Origin: Pseudomonadota bacterium
GTDB taxonomy: Bacteria > Pseudomonadota > Alphaproteobacteria > Acetobacterales > Acetobacteraceae
DNA: 64,000 bases
Reading direction: 5' to 3'
Assembly: GCA_021809435.1 (NCBI GenBank)
Contig: JAKBAD010000001.1
Location: 620,001-684,000, forward strand
Each line of letters opens with the position of its first letter. Within the stretch, counting starts at the first letter, position 1. The notes under the pieces were generated by a model that made no database searches, had not been told where the DNA came from, and saw only the letters and a program-made list of their open reading frames with translations. The position numbers and the translations under genes are program-made. Of this stretch, positions 21,657 to 28,721 are shown piece by piece.

Positions 21657-23114
21657 GTGACCCATATCCAGAATTTCATCAACGGCGCGTTTTGCGACGG
21701 CGCCGAAGGCAAGAGCTTTGAGAAACGCTCACCGCTGACCAATGCGGTGATCGCGACCGTGGCGGAAGCCGCGAAGGCGGATGTGGACGCGGCCGTGACC
21801 TCTGGCCGCCGGGCGCTGAAGGGCGGCTGGGGCAAGATGGAGCTGGCGGCGCGCGTGGCGCTGCTGAACAAGGTGGCCGATGAGATGGACCGGCGGGCGG
21901 AGGAGTTTATGGCCGCCGAGATCGCCGATACCGGTATGCCGGCCGGTGTGGCCAGGCATATGTGCGCGCGCGGCGCCGCCAATTTCCGCATCTTCGCCGA
22001 TGTGGTGAAGAATGTGCCGACCGAGTTTTTTGAGATGAGCACCCCCGATGGCCGGGGCGCTCTGAATTATGCCATCCGCCGCCCTGTGGGCGTGGTGGGG
22101 GTGGTGTGCCCGTGGAACGCGCCGCTGCTGCTGATGACCTGGAAGGTTGGCCCGGCGCTGGCCTGCGGCAATGTGGTGGTGGTGAAGCCCTCGGAAGAGA
22201 CGCCCCAGACCGCCGCCTTGCTGGGTGAGGTGATGAAGGCCGTGGGCGTGCCCGATGGCGTTTATAACGTGGTGCATGGGTTTGGGCCGGGCTCGACGGG
22301 GGAGTTTTTGACCACGCATCCGGGCGTGAACGCCATTACCTTTACCGGCGAGACGCGCACGGGCGCGGCCATTATGAAGGCCGCCGCCGATGGGGCGCGG
22401 CCTGTGTCGCTGGAAATGGGCGGCAAGAATCCGGGCATTATTTTCGCGGATGCGGATTTGGATGCCGCCATCGAGGGCACGCTGCGCTCATGCTTCATGA
22501 ATACCGGGCAGGTATGTTTGGGCACCGAGCGGGTGTTTGTGGAGCGGCCGCTTTTTGAGACCTTTGTGGCCGCGCTGAAAACAGCCGCCGAGGCGATGAA
22601 GCTGGGTGAGCCTTATGCCCCCGGTGTGACCATGGGGCCGCTGATTTCGCAGGAACACCGGCGCAAAGTGCTCTCTTATTACGCCAAGGCGGTGGAAGAG
22701 GGCGCAAAGGTGGTGACGGGCGGCGGCGTGCCGGACATGCCAGAAGCCTATAAGGGCGGCGCCTGGGTGCAGCCGACCGTGTGGACCGGGCTGCCCGATG
22801 AGGCGGCGGTGTGCCGGGAAGAGATTTTTGGGCCTTGCTGCCATGTCTCGCCGTTCGATAGCGAGGACGAGGTGATCGAGCGGGCGAATGCGGTGCAATA
22901 TGGGCTATCGGCCGCGGTGTGGACCCGCGACCTCGCCCGCGCGCACCGCGTGGCCGCGGAAATTGAGGCCGGTGTGGTGTGGGTGAATAGCTGGTTTCTG
23001 CGCGATCTGCGCACGCCGTTTGGGGGCGCCAAGCAATCGGGCATTGGCCGCGAGGGCGGGGTGCATTCGCTGGAATTCTATACGGAGCTGAAAAATGTCT
23101 GCATCAAGCTCTGA
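21657..23114 (+). CDS. dmpC: 2-hydroxymuconic semialdehyde dehydrogenase
   Basis: 485 aa from GTG 21657 (THIQNFINGAFCDG), which matches the start of DmpC/XylG; the track's TTG start adds 24 unlikely residues. ALDH family: NAD-binding PWNAPLLLMTWKVGPALACGN, catalytic Glu in SLEMGGKNP, catalytic Cys in NTGQVCLGTERVFV. It oxidises the semialdehyde ring-fission product to 4-oxalocrotonate (enol form). The 3' end overlaps the hydratase gene by 20 bp. No strong ribosome site is visible before the GTG, so the start is moderately sure. Confidence 0.92.
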   Translation: MTHIQNFINGAFCDGAEGKSFEKRSPLTNAVIATVAEAAKADVDAAVTSGRRALKGGWGKMELAARVALLNKVADEMDRRAEEFMAAEIADTGMPAGVARHMCARGAANFRIFADVVKNVPTEFFEMSTPDGRGALNYAIRRPVGVVGVVCPWNAPLLLMTWKVGPALACGNVVVVKPSEETPQTAALLGEVMKAVGVPDGVYNVVHGFGPGSTGEFLTTHPGVNAITFTGETRTGAAIMKAAADGARPVSLEMGGKNPGIIFADADLDAAIEGTLRSCFMNTGQVCLGTERVFVERPLFETFVAALKTAAEAMKLGEPYAPGVTMGPLISQEHRRKVLSYYAKAVEEGAKVVTGGGVPDMPEAYKGGAWVQPTVWTGLPDEAAVCREEIFGPCCHVSPFDSEDEVIERANAVQYGLSAAVWTRDLARAHRVAAEIEAGVVWVNSWFLRDLRTPFGGAKQSGIGREGGVHSLEFYTELKNVCIKL

Positions 23115-23886
23115 GCTGATCGCGCAACTGGGCGATGAGCTGCATGCGGCGCTGACCGCGCGCGCGCCCCTCAGCCCCCTCACCTCTCGCCACCCTGAGC
23201 TGACCATCGAGGATGCTTACCGGATTCAGGAGCGGATGCTGAGCCACCGTTTCGCGGCGGGCGCGCGGGTGGTGGGCAAGAAGGTGGGCGCCACCTCGGC
23301 CGCCGTGCAAAACCTGCTGGGCGTGAACCAGCCCGATTTCGGGCTTCTGCTCTCGGATATGCTCTATAACGAAGGCGATGTGATTCCGATGAGCCGGCTG
23401 ATGCAGCCCAAGGCGGAAGGGGAGATCGCGTTTATTTTAAAGCGCGACCTGATGGGGCCGGGCGTGACCATGGCCGATGTGCTGGGCGCGACCGAAGCCG
23501 TGATGCCGTGCTTTGAGATTGTGGATAGCCGCATCCAGGACTGGAAGATCAAAATCCAGGACACGGTGGCGGATAATGCCTCGTGCGGGGTGTTTGTGCT
23601 GGGCGGCGCGGCGAAATCGCCCTCGGCGGTGGATTTGGCGCTGTGCGGCATGGTGATTGAGAAGAACGGCGAGGTGGTGGCGACCGGCGCGGGCGCGGCG
23701 GCGCTGGGCCATCCGGCCAATGCCGTGGCGTGGCTGGCCAACACGCTGGGGCCGCTGGGCATGGCGCTGAAAGCTGGCGAGGTGGTGCTTTCGGGCTCGC
23801 TCGCCACGCTCATTCCCATTGCGGCGGGGGATCATCTTTCCATGACCATTGGCGGGCTGGGCTCATGCTCGGTGCGGTTTGCGTGA
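23095..23886 (+). CDS. dmpE: 2-oxopent-4-enoate hydratase
   Basis: 263 aa of the hydratase/decarboxylase family. It hydrates 2-hydroxypenta-2,4-dienoate to 4-hydroxy-2-oxovalerate. FEIVDSRIQDWKIKIQDTV and ADNASCGVFVLGG match the hydratase (XylJ/DmpE) rather than the decarboxylase branch. KPKxEGE-type metal residues are seen as QPKAEGEIAF. In the family it forms a complex with the 4-oxalocrotonate decarboxylase, whose gene follows 7 bp downstream. Confidence 0.93.
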   Translation: MSASSSELIAQLGDELHAALTARAPLSPLTSRHPELTIEDAYRIQERMLSHRFAAGARVVGKKVGATSAAVQNLLGVNQPDFGLLLSDMLYNEGDVIPMSRLMQPKAEGEIAFILKRDLMGPGVTMADVLGATEAVMPCFEIVDSRIQDWKIKIQDTVADNASCGVFVLGGAAKSPSAVDLALCGMVIEKNGEVVATGAGAAALGHPANAVAWLANTLGPLGMALKAGEVVLSGSLATLIPIAAGDHLSMTIGGLGSCSVRFA

Positions 23887-23893
23887 GGGCACC

Positions 23894-24676
23894 ATGACAC
23901 CTGAAACCATTGCACAACTGGCTGAGTATCTGGAAAACGCCGAGCTGAACGCCGCGGCGGTGGCGCAGATTTCGATCGCGCATCCGGGGATCACGGAAGC
24001 CGATGGCTATGCCATTCAGCATGAGATCCGCCGCCGCAAGCAGGCGCGAGGCACGCAGATCGTGGGCATGAAGGCGGGGCTGACCTCGCGCGCCAAGATG
24101 CGCCAGGTGGGGGTCGAGAACCCTTCCTACGGCTTTCTGGCCGATTATTTCGCGGTGGCCGATGGCGGTGAGGTGGAGCGGGCCAAGCTAATCCACCCGC
24201 GTGTGGAGCCCGAGATTGCCTTTGTGCTGAAAAAGCCGCTGCGGGGGCCGGGGTGCCATATCGGCGCGGTGCTGGCGGCCACCGACTTCGTGATGCCGGC
24301 ACTGGAGATTATTGATTCACGCTACCAGAATTTCAAATTCGACTTCCCCTCGGTGGTGGCGGATAATTCCTCCTCCGCGCGCTTTGTGCTGGGCGGGCGG
24401 GCACGGCCGGTGGCGGATTTGGATTTGCGCGCCATGGGGCTGGTGATGGAGCATAATGGCAAGCCCTTCTCGTTTGGCGCGGGGGCGGCGGTGTTGGGGC
24501 ATCCGGCGCTCGCCGTGGCGCTGGTGGTGAATTTGCTGGCCCGGCGCGATGAGGGGCTGGAGGCCGGGACGCTGATTTTGACCGGCGGGGTGACCGAGGC
24601 GGTGGCCTGCAAGGCGGGCGATCATGTCAGCTTGCGGATGCAGGATCTGGGCGCGGTGTCGGTGAGGTTCGCATGA
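23894..24676 (+). CDS. dmpH: 4-oxalocrotonate decarboxylase
   Basis: 260 aa. ATG 23894 lies 7 bp after the hydratase stop and is preferred to the longer track ORF. Paralogue of the preceding hydratase, but LEIIDSRYQNFKFDFPSVVADNSSS with KFDFPSVV matches the DmpH/XylI decarboxylase branch; HPRVEPEIAFVL holds the metal ligands. It decarboxylates 2-oxohex-3-enedioate to 2-hydroxypentadienoate with Mg2+. The stop overlaps the next gene by ATGA. Confidence 0.93.
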   Translation: MTPETIAQLAEYLENAELNAAAVAQISIAHPGITEADGYAIQHEIRRRKQARGTQIVGMKAGLTSRAKMRQVGVENPSYGFLADYFAVADGGEVERAKLIHPRVEPEIAFVLKKPLRGPGCHIGAVLAATDFVMPALEIIDSRYQNFKFDFPSVVADNSSSARFVLGGRARPVADLDLRAMGLVMEHNGKPFSFGAGAAVLGHPALAVALVVNLLARRDEGLEAGTLILTGGVTEAVACKAGDHVSLRMQDLGAVSVRFA

Positions 24677-25422
24677 GCGGCGAAATCGCCATTGTTTCGG
24701 GTGGTGCCGGGGCCATTGGCCAGGTGATCGTGCGGGCCTTGCGCGCGCGGGGGCTTACGGTGGTGATCGTGGGCCGGCGCGAGCGCGAGCTGGTGGCGCT
24801 GGCCGCGACCGATCCGGGCATCCGCCCCTGTGTCGCGGATCTGGCCTCGGATGACGCGATTGCGGCGGTGCGCGCGGGGCTGGATGCCCCGGTGCGCGCG
24901 ATTGTGCACAGCGTGGGCGTGCCGGTGGCGGGCGGGGTTTTGGAGGCCGGAACCGAGGCCATTTTGGGCGCGGTGAATGTGAAAGTGTGCGGGCTGCTGC
25001 GGCTGGTGCGCGCGGCCGAGGGGCGGTTTGCGCGCCAGTCGCGCATCATCGCCATTGGCGGGCATTATGGGCTGGAGCCGACCGCTTATGCGGCCACCGC
25101 CGGGGTGGGCAATGCCGCGCTCATGAACCTCGCGCGCCAGCTGAGCCTGGCTTACGGGCCGCGCGGGGTGACGGCGCATGTCATTGCGCCCGGACCCGCC
25201 GACACCGAGCGGCTGCGCGCCGTGGCGGCCGCGCGCGCCGCCCAGCGCGGCGTGGGGGTGGCGGAGGTGTTTGACGAGCTGAAGGCGGAATCGTCGATCG
25301 GCGCCTTTACCACCCCTGAGCAGGTGGCCTGGGGCGTGACCATGCTGCTTGCGCCTGAGGCGGATGCCATGACCGGCTCGACCTTGATGCTCGATTCAGG
25401 CCGCCGGCGCGGCCTGCCATAA
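24673..25422 (+). CDS. Short-chain dehydrogenase/reductase homologue lacking the catalytic Tyr-x3-Lys and Ser
   Basis: 249 aa, translationally coupled to dmpH. The Rossmann nucleotide site is clear (IVSGGAGAIGQVIVRAL, with VIVGRRERE at the second strand), and the C-terminal VIAPGPADTERL and TGSTLMLDSG are family-typical. The active-site region reads IIAIGGHYG...AYAATAGVGN: Tyr139 is kept, but the Lys expected four residues later is Ala and the Ser is replaced by Gly. It may be a non-catalytic or differently working member. It sits where other meta operons carry other accessory genes, so its role is open. Confidence 0.85.
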   Translation: MSGEIAIVSGGAGAIGQVIVRALRARGLTVVIVGRRERELVALAATDPGIRPCVADLASDDAIAAVRAGLDAPVRAIVHSVGVPVAGGVLEAGTEAILGAVNVKVCGLLRLVRAAEGRFARQSRIIAIGGHYGLEPTAYAATAGVGNAALMNLARQLSLAYGPRGVTAHVIAPGPADTERLRAVAAARAAQRGVGVAEVFDELKAESSIGAFTTPEQVAWGVTMLLAPEADAMTGSTLMLDSGRRRGLP

Positions 25423-25442
25423 CCAGATTAGGGAGTTTTGAG

Positions 25443-25877
25443 ATGCCTGTTGCCCATATCAACCTGCTTAAAGGCCATCCGCGCGCGGTGCTGCGGGCGG
25501 TGATCGCGGAAGTCTCGGACGCCATGGCCGAGATTCTGGCCGCGCCCAAGGACCGGCTGGAGGTTTGGATTACGGAGGTGGACCCCGAGCTGTGGGGCAT
25601 TGCCGGAGAGAGCGCCGCCGAGGTGCTGGCCCGCGCGCCCCGCGGCCAGGTGGAGATGCCCTTTGTGCAGATGGTGCTGATGGAAGGCCGGCCCAAGGAG
25701 CAGCATCACCGCATCATCGGCGCCATTACCGAGATTCTGGCGCGCCATCTGGGCACCGAGACGGGGCGGATTCGGGTGCATATCGCCCCCGCCCAGCCCG
25801 ATAGCTGGGGCATTGGCGGGGTGCCCGCCAGCGTGGCGCGCGCCGCCGAACTGGCCGCACGCGCGCTGGCGTCTTAA
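25443..25877 (+). CDS. Tandem-fused 4-oxalocrotonate tautomerase
   Basis: 144 aa, about twice the usual 62. Two tautomerase domains align without gaps to classic 4-OT. Domain 1 begins at Pro2 (MPVAHINLLKGH) and ends near LWGIAGE. Domain 2 begins at Pro73 (MPFVQMVLMEGR) and ends near SWGIGG. Domain 1 has the free amino-terminal proline but His for Arg11 and Glu for Arg39; domain 2 keeps both arginines but its proline is internal. Phe50 is Trp in both. Expected reaction: tautomerisation of 2-hydroxymuconate to 2-oxohex-3-enedioate. A GGGAG site precedes the ATG. It is the last gene of the operon. Confidence 0.92.
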   Translation: MPVAHINLLKGHPRAVLRAVIAEVSDAMAEILAAPKDRLEVWITEVDPELWGIAGESAAEVLARAPRGQVEMPFVQMVLMEGRPKEQHHRIIGAITEILARHLGTETGRIRVHIAPAQPDSWGIGGVPASVARAAELAARALAS

Positions 25878-25929
25878 CCTCCGGGCCCGGCGCTTGCTTG
25901 GCCCATCGCGCGCGTTCAGGCTTTCCACC

Positions 25930-25955
25930 ACCGCCCGGTCCACCGGGCGGTTTTT
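25930..25955 (+). terminator. Rho-independent terminator of the meta-cleavage operon
   Basis: Stem ACCGCCCGG / CCGGGCGGT with loop TCCA, followed by TTTTA. It lies 52 bp after the tautomerase stop. Confidence 0.9.
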
Positions 25956-26124
25956 ATGTGCGCAACATATTTTCGATATTACGCGGGCGTGCCGCGGCGC
26001 AATGAATTTCGCAAGATCAAGCACCTTTGGCGAAGAGCCCGGACCGGCCACGGCACCGCGCGGATTTTGTGCCGGTATCGATTTGTTTTCACGCCGCGAA
26101 AGACTGATTGCCAAATCATATTTT

Positions 26125-26142
26125 TGTATTGAAGCCAATACA
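26125..26142. promoter_or_regulatory. Inverted repeat TGTATTG-N4-CAATACA
   Basis: Perfect 7-bp arms separated by AAGC in AT-rich DNA, 177 bp upstream of the 74-aa ORF. It has operator-like form; the binding protein is unknown. Confidence 0.55.
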
Positions 26143-26157
26143 GGACAAGATTTTTTA

Positions 26158-26172
26158 TTTACGATATGTAAA
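26158..26172. promoter_or_regulatory. Inverted repeat TTTAC-GATAT-GTAAA
   Basis: Perfect 5-bp arms with a 5-bp spacer, 15 bp after the preceding inverted repeat. The two could form a double operator. Confidence 0.45.
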
Positions 26173-26318
26173 CTAGATGCACGTAAGACCGCTGGGCGGG
26201 ATTTGGCGAAAAAACGGTGAAATTTTGACAAGAATGTGGTTTTGGCTTTGCAATCGGGAAAGCTTTCCCTCTAATCTCAGATCTAGAGCCCCCCACCGAA
26301 CAAGAAGGAGTGTCCAGG

Positions 26319-26543
26319 ATGCCGACAGACAGCACACTCTCCGGCGAGGCCAGGGTCGCGGCCCGGCGCGATGGACAAGCACCGGGTAATTTTCATGCCC
26401 CGCGGCGGGCGGAAGAGAGAATTGTGATCGAGGATGGCTGGGTGTTCCGCGAACATCATGGCAAATATGTTGAATGTATTTGTCGCAGCGATGAGGTTTT
26501 GCCGCTGCACGGGCATGAGGACGGCGCCACCGGGCGCTGCTGA
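26319..26543 (+). CDS. Small hypothetical protein, 74 aa
   Basis: ATG 26319 is preceded by AAGAAGGAG with 8-bp spacing, one of the better ribosome sites in the window. The product starts MPTDSTLSGEARVAARRDG and continues IVIEDGWVFREHHGKYVECIC to a C-terminal GRC. It has no signal peptide or membrane segment; two clustered Cys and several His in the second half could bind metal, but this is a guess. A GC-rich hairpin (GCGCGGCTT-TGA-AAGCCGCGC) follows 8 bp after the stop. I do not recognise the family. Confidence 0.55.
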   Translation: MPTDSTLSGEARVAARRDGQAPGNFHAPRRAEERIVIEDGWVFREHHGKYVECICRSDEVLPLHGHEDGATGRC

Positions 26544-26602
26544 ACGCCACCGCGCGGCTTTGAAAGCCGCGCTTGAAGATCAGCCTGCTCTGCCGTCTTT
26601 TT

Positions 26603-26634
26603 TAGAGCGAGATGGATTACCTCCACTCGCTCTA
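26603..26634. repeat. Intergenic palindrome TAGAGCGAG...CTCGCTCTA
   Basis: Nine-base perfect arms around TGGATTACCTCCA-type inner arms. It shares the TAGAGCGA end with the larger repeat that follows 17 bp later, and is probably a short relative of it. Confidence 0.7.
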
Positions 26635-26650
26635 CTCATGTTTCGACGAC

Positions 26651-26756
26651 TAGAGCGACATCCAATCAAATGGAATCATTTGATTGGATAAAGTTGCTCG
26701 CCCAAACAAAGAGTTAGAGCAGTTTCCATGAACCTACGTGAATGGAAAATGCTCTA
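26651..26756. repeat. Mosaic intergenic palindromic repeat, copy 1 (106 bp)
   Basis: Begins TAGAGCGACATCCAATCAAATG, continues through the AATCATTTGATTGGAT palindrome to AAAGTTGCTCG, then a second palindrome GAGTTAGAGCAGTTTCCATG...GAATGGAAAATGCTCTAA. The same arrangement is found at 38.2 kb; the first half alone occurs at 59.2 kb. Located between the 74-aa ORF and the small secreted protein. Confidence 0.9.
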
Positions 26757-26766
26757 ATTCATTGCC

Positions 26767-27069
26767 TTAATTGCCCGTACCCGTAGCGGTGGTGCCGCCG
26801 GGGCCGGCCATGGGCACGTTGGAGCCGATTGTGGCTTGGGGGTGGAGCGCGATTTGCGGCGTGGTCGGCACATTGACGCCGATGCCGCTGTTTTTGTCGT
26901 GTTTGGGCTTGGGCTTGGGAAGCGGGGCATTGGCGGGCGGCTTGGCCACGCCGGTATTGTGCGAGACCGTGCCCGAAGTGCTGGTTTGAGGGCTGGTTTG
27001 GGCCAGCACAGAGCCCGCGCACAGCGTGAAGGCCAGGCAGGCCGCAAGATGGAGGACCGGTTTGGACAT
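26767..27069 (-). CDS. Small secreted hypothetical protein, 100 aa
   Basis: ATG 27069 is chosen because GAAGGAGA precedes it and a signal peptide starts at once (SKPVLHLAACLAFTLCAGSVLA, cleavage before QTSPQ). The mature part is about 75 residues, rich in Thr, Pro, Lys and Gly, with a basic stretch LPKPKPKHDK and a Gly/Thr-rich tail. It is probably periplasmic or secreted. No known domain is recognised. It follows the MBL hydrolase by 87 bp on the same strand, and may have its own promoter. Confidence 0.7.
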   Translation of the reverse strand: MSKPVLHLAACLAFTLCAGSVLAQTSPQTSTSGTVSHNTGVAKPPANAPLPKPKPKHDKNSGIGVNVPTTPQIALHPQATIGSNVPMAGPGGTTATGTGN

Positions 27070-27156
27070 GGCTTTCGTCTCCTTCATGGCCAGGATAGGG
27101 GCAGGCACGGCACCATGGCAATGACCCCGATCAATCCGCCCCGCCCCCGCGCGGGT

Positions 27157-27942
27157 TCAGGGGATTAATTCCATGCCATCGAACCCCGGCTCGATGCCGG
27201 CGGGCAGCGTGCGTTTGAGGGTGGCATAGTCCATTTCGGGCCCCAGATGAGTGAGCACGGTGCGTTTGGGGGTCAGGCGCTCGACCCAGGAGAGCACGGT
27301 GGGCAGGCCGGCATGGGTGGGATGGTCGCGGGTGGTGAAGCAATCGACCACCAGCAGGTCTAGCCCTTTGAGGCTGGCGAGCGCCGCGTCGCTCAGCCGC
27401 ACCACATCGGTGCAATAAGCGAGCGTGCCCACCCGCAGGCCGAGCGAGGTGGAAAACCCGTGATCTTGCTCGAACAAGCGCAGCTGGGCGCCGGCGATTT
27501 CGGTTACCTCGCCAGGCGTGACATTGTGCGGCGCGATGACCGGGCGGATGAAGAATTTGCCGTCATGGGGCAAAAACGCATAGGCGAAGCGGGTTTGCAG
27601 CTCCGCCCACACGGGGGCGGTGGCATAGCCGGGCATGGGCGCGTTCAAAAGCCGGTTGAGGATACGGATGTCATCGAGCCCGGCGACGTGATCGGCATGG
27701 GCGTGGGTGTAGAGCACGGCATCGACACGCGCGATACCGCAGGCGGTGAGCTGAAGGCGGAGTTCGGGGCCGGTGTCGATGAGGATGACGCGGCCATCAT
27801 CGAGCGTCAGGGCGGCGCTGGCGCGGGTGCGGCGGTTGCGGGGCTCGGTCGGGTCGGTTTTGCCCCAATCGCCCTTGCCGTCCGGCCCGCCAATTTGTGG
27901 CAGCCCCGCCGAGCCGCCAGTGCCCAGCAAAGTCAGCTTCAT
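27157..27942 (-). CDS. MBL-fold metallohydrolase, PhnP-like
   Basis: 261 aa. The metallo-beta-lactamase signature THAHADHVAGLDD and DTGPELRLQL are present, with LVVDCFTTRDHPTHAG and LTHLGPEMD giving the remaining metal ligands. The family includes phosphoribosyl cyclic phosphodiesterases and tRNase-like enzymes; here it is the last gene of the conserved alphaproteobacterial run tmk-holB-metG-tatD-MBL, so a nucleotide or RNA phosphodiester substrate is plausible but not shown. Its ATG overlaps the tatD stop. Confidence 0.9.
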   Translation of the reverse strand: MKLTLLGTGGSAGLPQIGGPDGKGDWGKTDPTEPRNRRTRASAALTLDDGRVILIDTGPELRLQLTACGIARVDAVLYTHAHADHVAGLDDIRILNRLLNAPMPGYATAPVWAELQTRFAYAFLPHDGKFFIRPVIAPHNVTPGEVTEIAGAQLRLFEQDHGFSTSLGLRVGTLAYCTDVVRLSDAALASLKGLDLLVVDCFTTRDHPTHAGLPTVLSWVERLTPKRTVLTHLGPEMDYATLKRTLPAGIEPGFDGMELIP

Positions 27943-28721
27943 GCCGCCGCCTTGGTGAACAGCGTGCGGAAATTTCGCGTGGTGAGGGCGGCCATGTCAT
28001 CGCCGCTTATGCCCTTGAGCTCGGCCAGGGTGGCGGCGGTGTAGGCGGTATAGGCGGGCTCGTTGCGTTTACCGCGGAAGGGCACGGGGGCGAGATAGGG
28101 ACTGTCGGTCTCGACCAATAGCCGATCGAGCGGCACATCCTTGGCGATCTCGCGGATTTCGGGGGCTTTGGGGAAGGTGAGCATGCCCGAGAAGGAGAGA
28201 TAACCGCCCAGCGCCAGCGCGGCCTCGGCCAGGCGGCGGGTGGAGGAGAAGCAATGGAGCAGGAAGGGGAAGGCGCCGGCTTGGTCGGTTTCCTCGCGCA
28301 AGATGGCGGCGATGTCGTCATCGGCGTCGCGGGCGTGGATGCAGAGCGGCAGCTGGGTGATTTGGGCGGCGCGGATATGGGCGCGGAAATTCTCGCGCTG
28401 AATGTCCTGGGGGGCGGTGTCGTAGAAATAATCGAGCCCGGATTCGCCGATGCCGATGACCTTGGGATGCTGGGTCAGCTCGGCCAGCTCTTGGGGCGTC
28501 ACCAGGGGCAGGGTTTCGGCGGCGTGATTGGGATGCACGCCGACCGTGGCCCAGACATTGGGGAATGCCTCGGCGAGTTTCACGATCTCTCTGGATTGCG
28601 CCAGGGTGACGCCGATGGTGACCATTTCGCCCACGCCCGCCGCCACGGCGCGCGCCACCACCTCGGCGCATTCATCGGGCTTGTTGAAATAATCGAGATG
28701 GCAATGGGAATCGATGAGCAT
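27939..28721 (-). CDS. tatD: TatD-family deoxyribonuclease
   Basis: 260 aa. A TIM-barrel metal-dependent hydrolase starting MLIDSHCHLDYF, the first metal motif. GIGESGLDYFYD, LCIHARDADDD, FLLHCFSSTRR and LLVETDSPYLAPVPFRGKRNEP are the remaining family motifs. Known members are 3'-5' DNases or D-aminoacyl-related hydrolases in the cytosol. It is coupled to metG (1-bp overlap) and to the MBL gene (4-bp overlap). Confidence 0.95.
   Translation of the reverse strand: MLIDSHCHLDYFNKPDECAEVVARAVAAGVGEMVTIGVTLAQSREIVKLAEAFPNVWATVGVHPNHAAETLPLVTPQELAELTQHPKVIGIGESGLDYFYDTAPQDIQRENFRAHIRAAQITQLPLCIHARDADDDIAAILREETDQAGAFPFLLHCFSSTRRLAEAALALGGYLSFSGMLTFPKAPEIREIAKDVPLDRLLVETDSPYLAPVPFRGKRNEPAYTAYTAATLAELKGISGDDMAALTTRNFRTLFTKAAA

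Larger units (their letters stand above)
25956..26318. other. AT-rich intergenic spacer (no gene supported)
   Basis: This stretch is much richer in A and T than the neighbouring genes, especially 26090-26180. The ORFs listed over it (25813..26220, 26177..26389) lack coding character. It contains two inverted repeats listed separately and a weak promoter candidate TTGACA at 26225 before the small ORF. It may be a regulatory region or the remains of a transferred segment. Confidence 0.6.

Noticed and set aside
25961-25990. dif-like sequence GTGCGCAACATATTTTCGATATTACGC
   Set aside because: Only the XerC-like arm resembles the consensus; the better-conserved XerD arm does not match.
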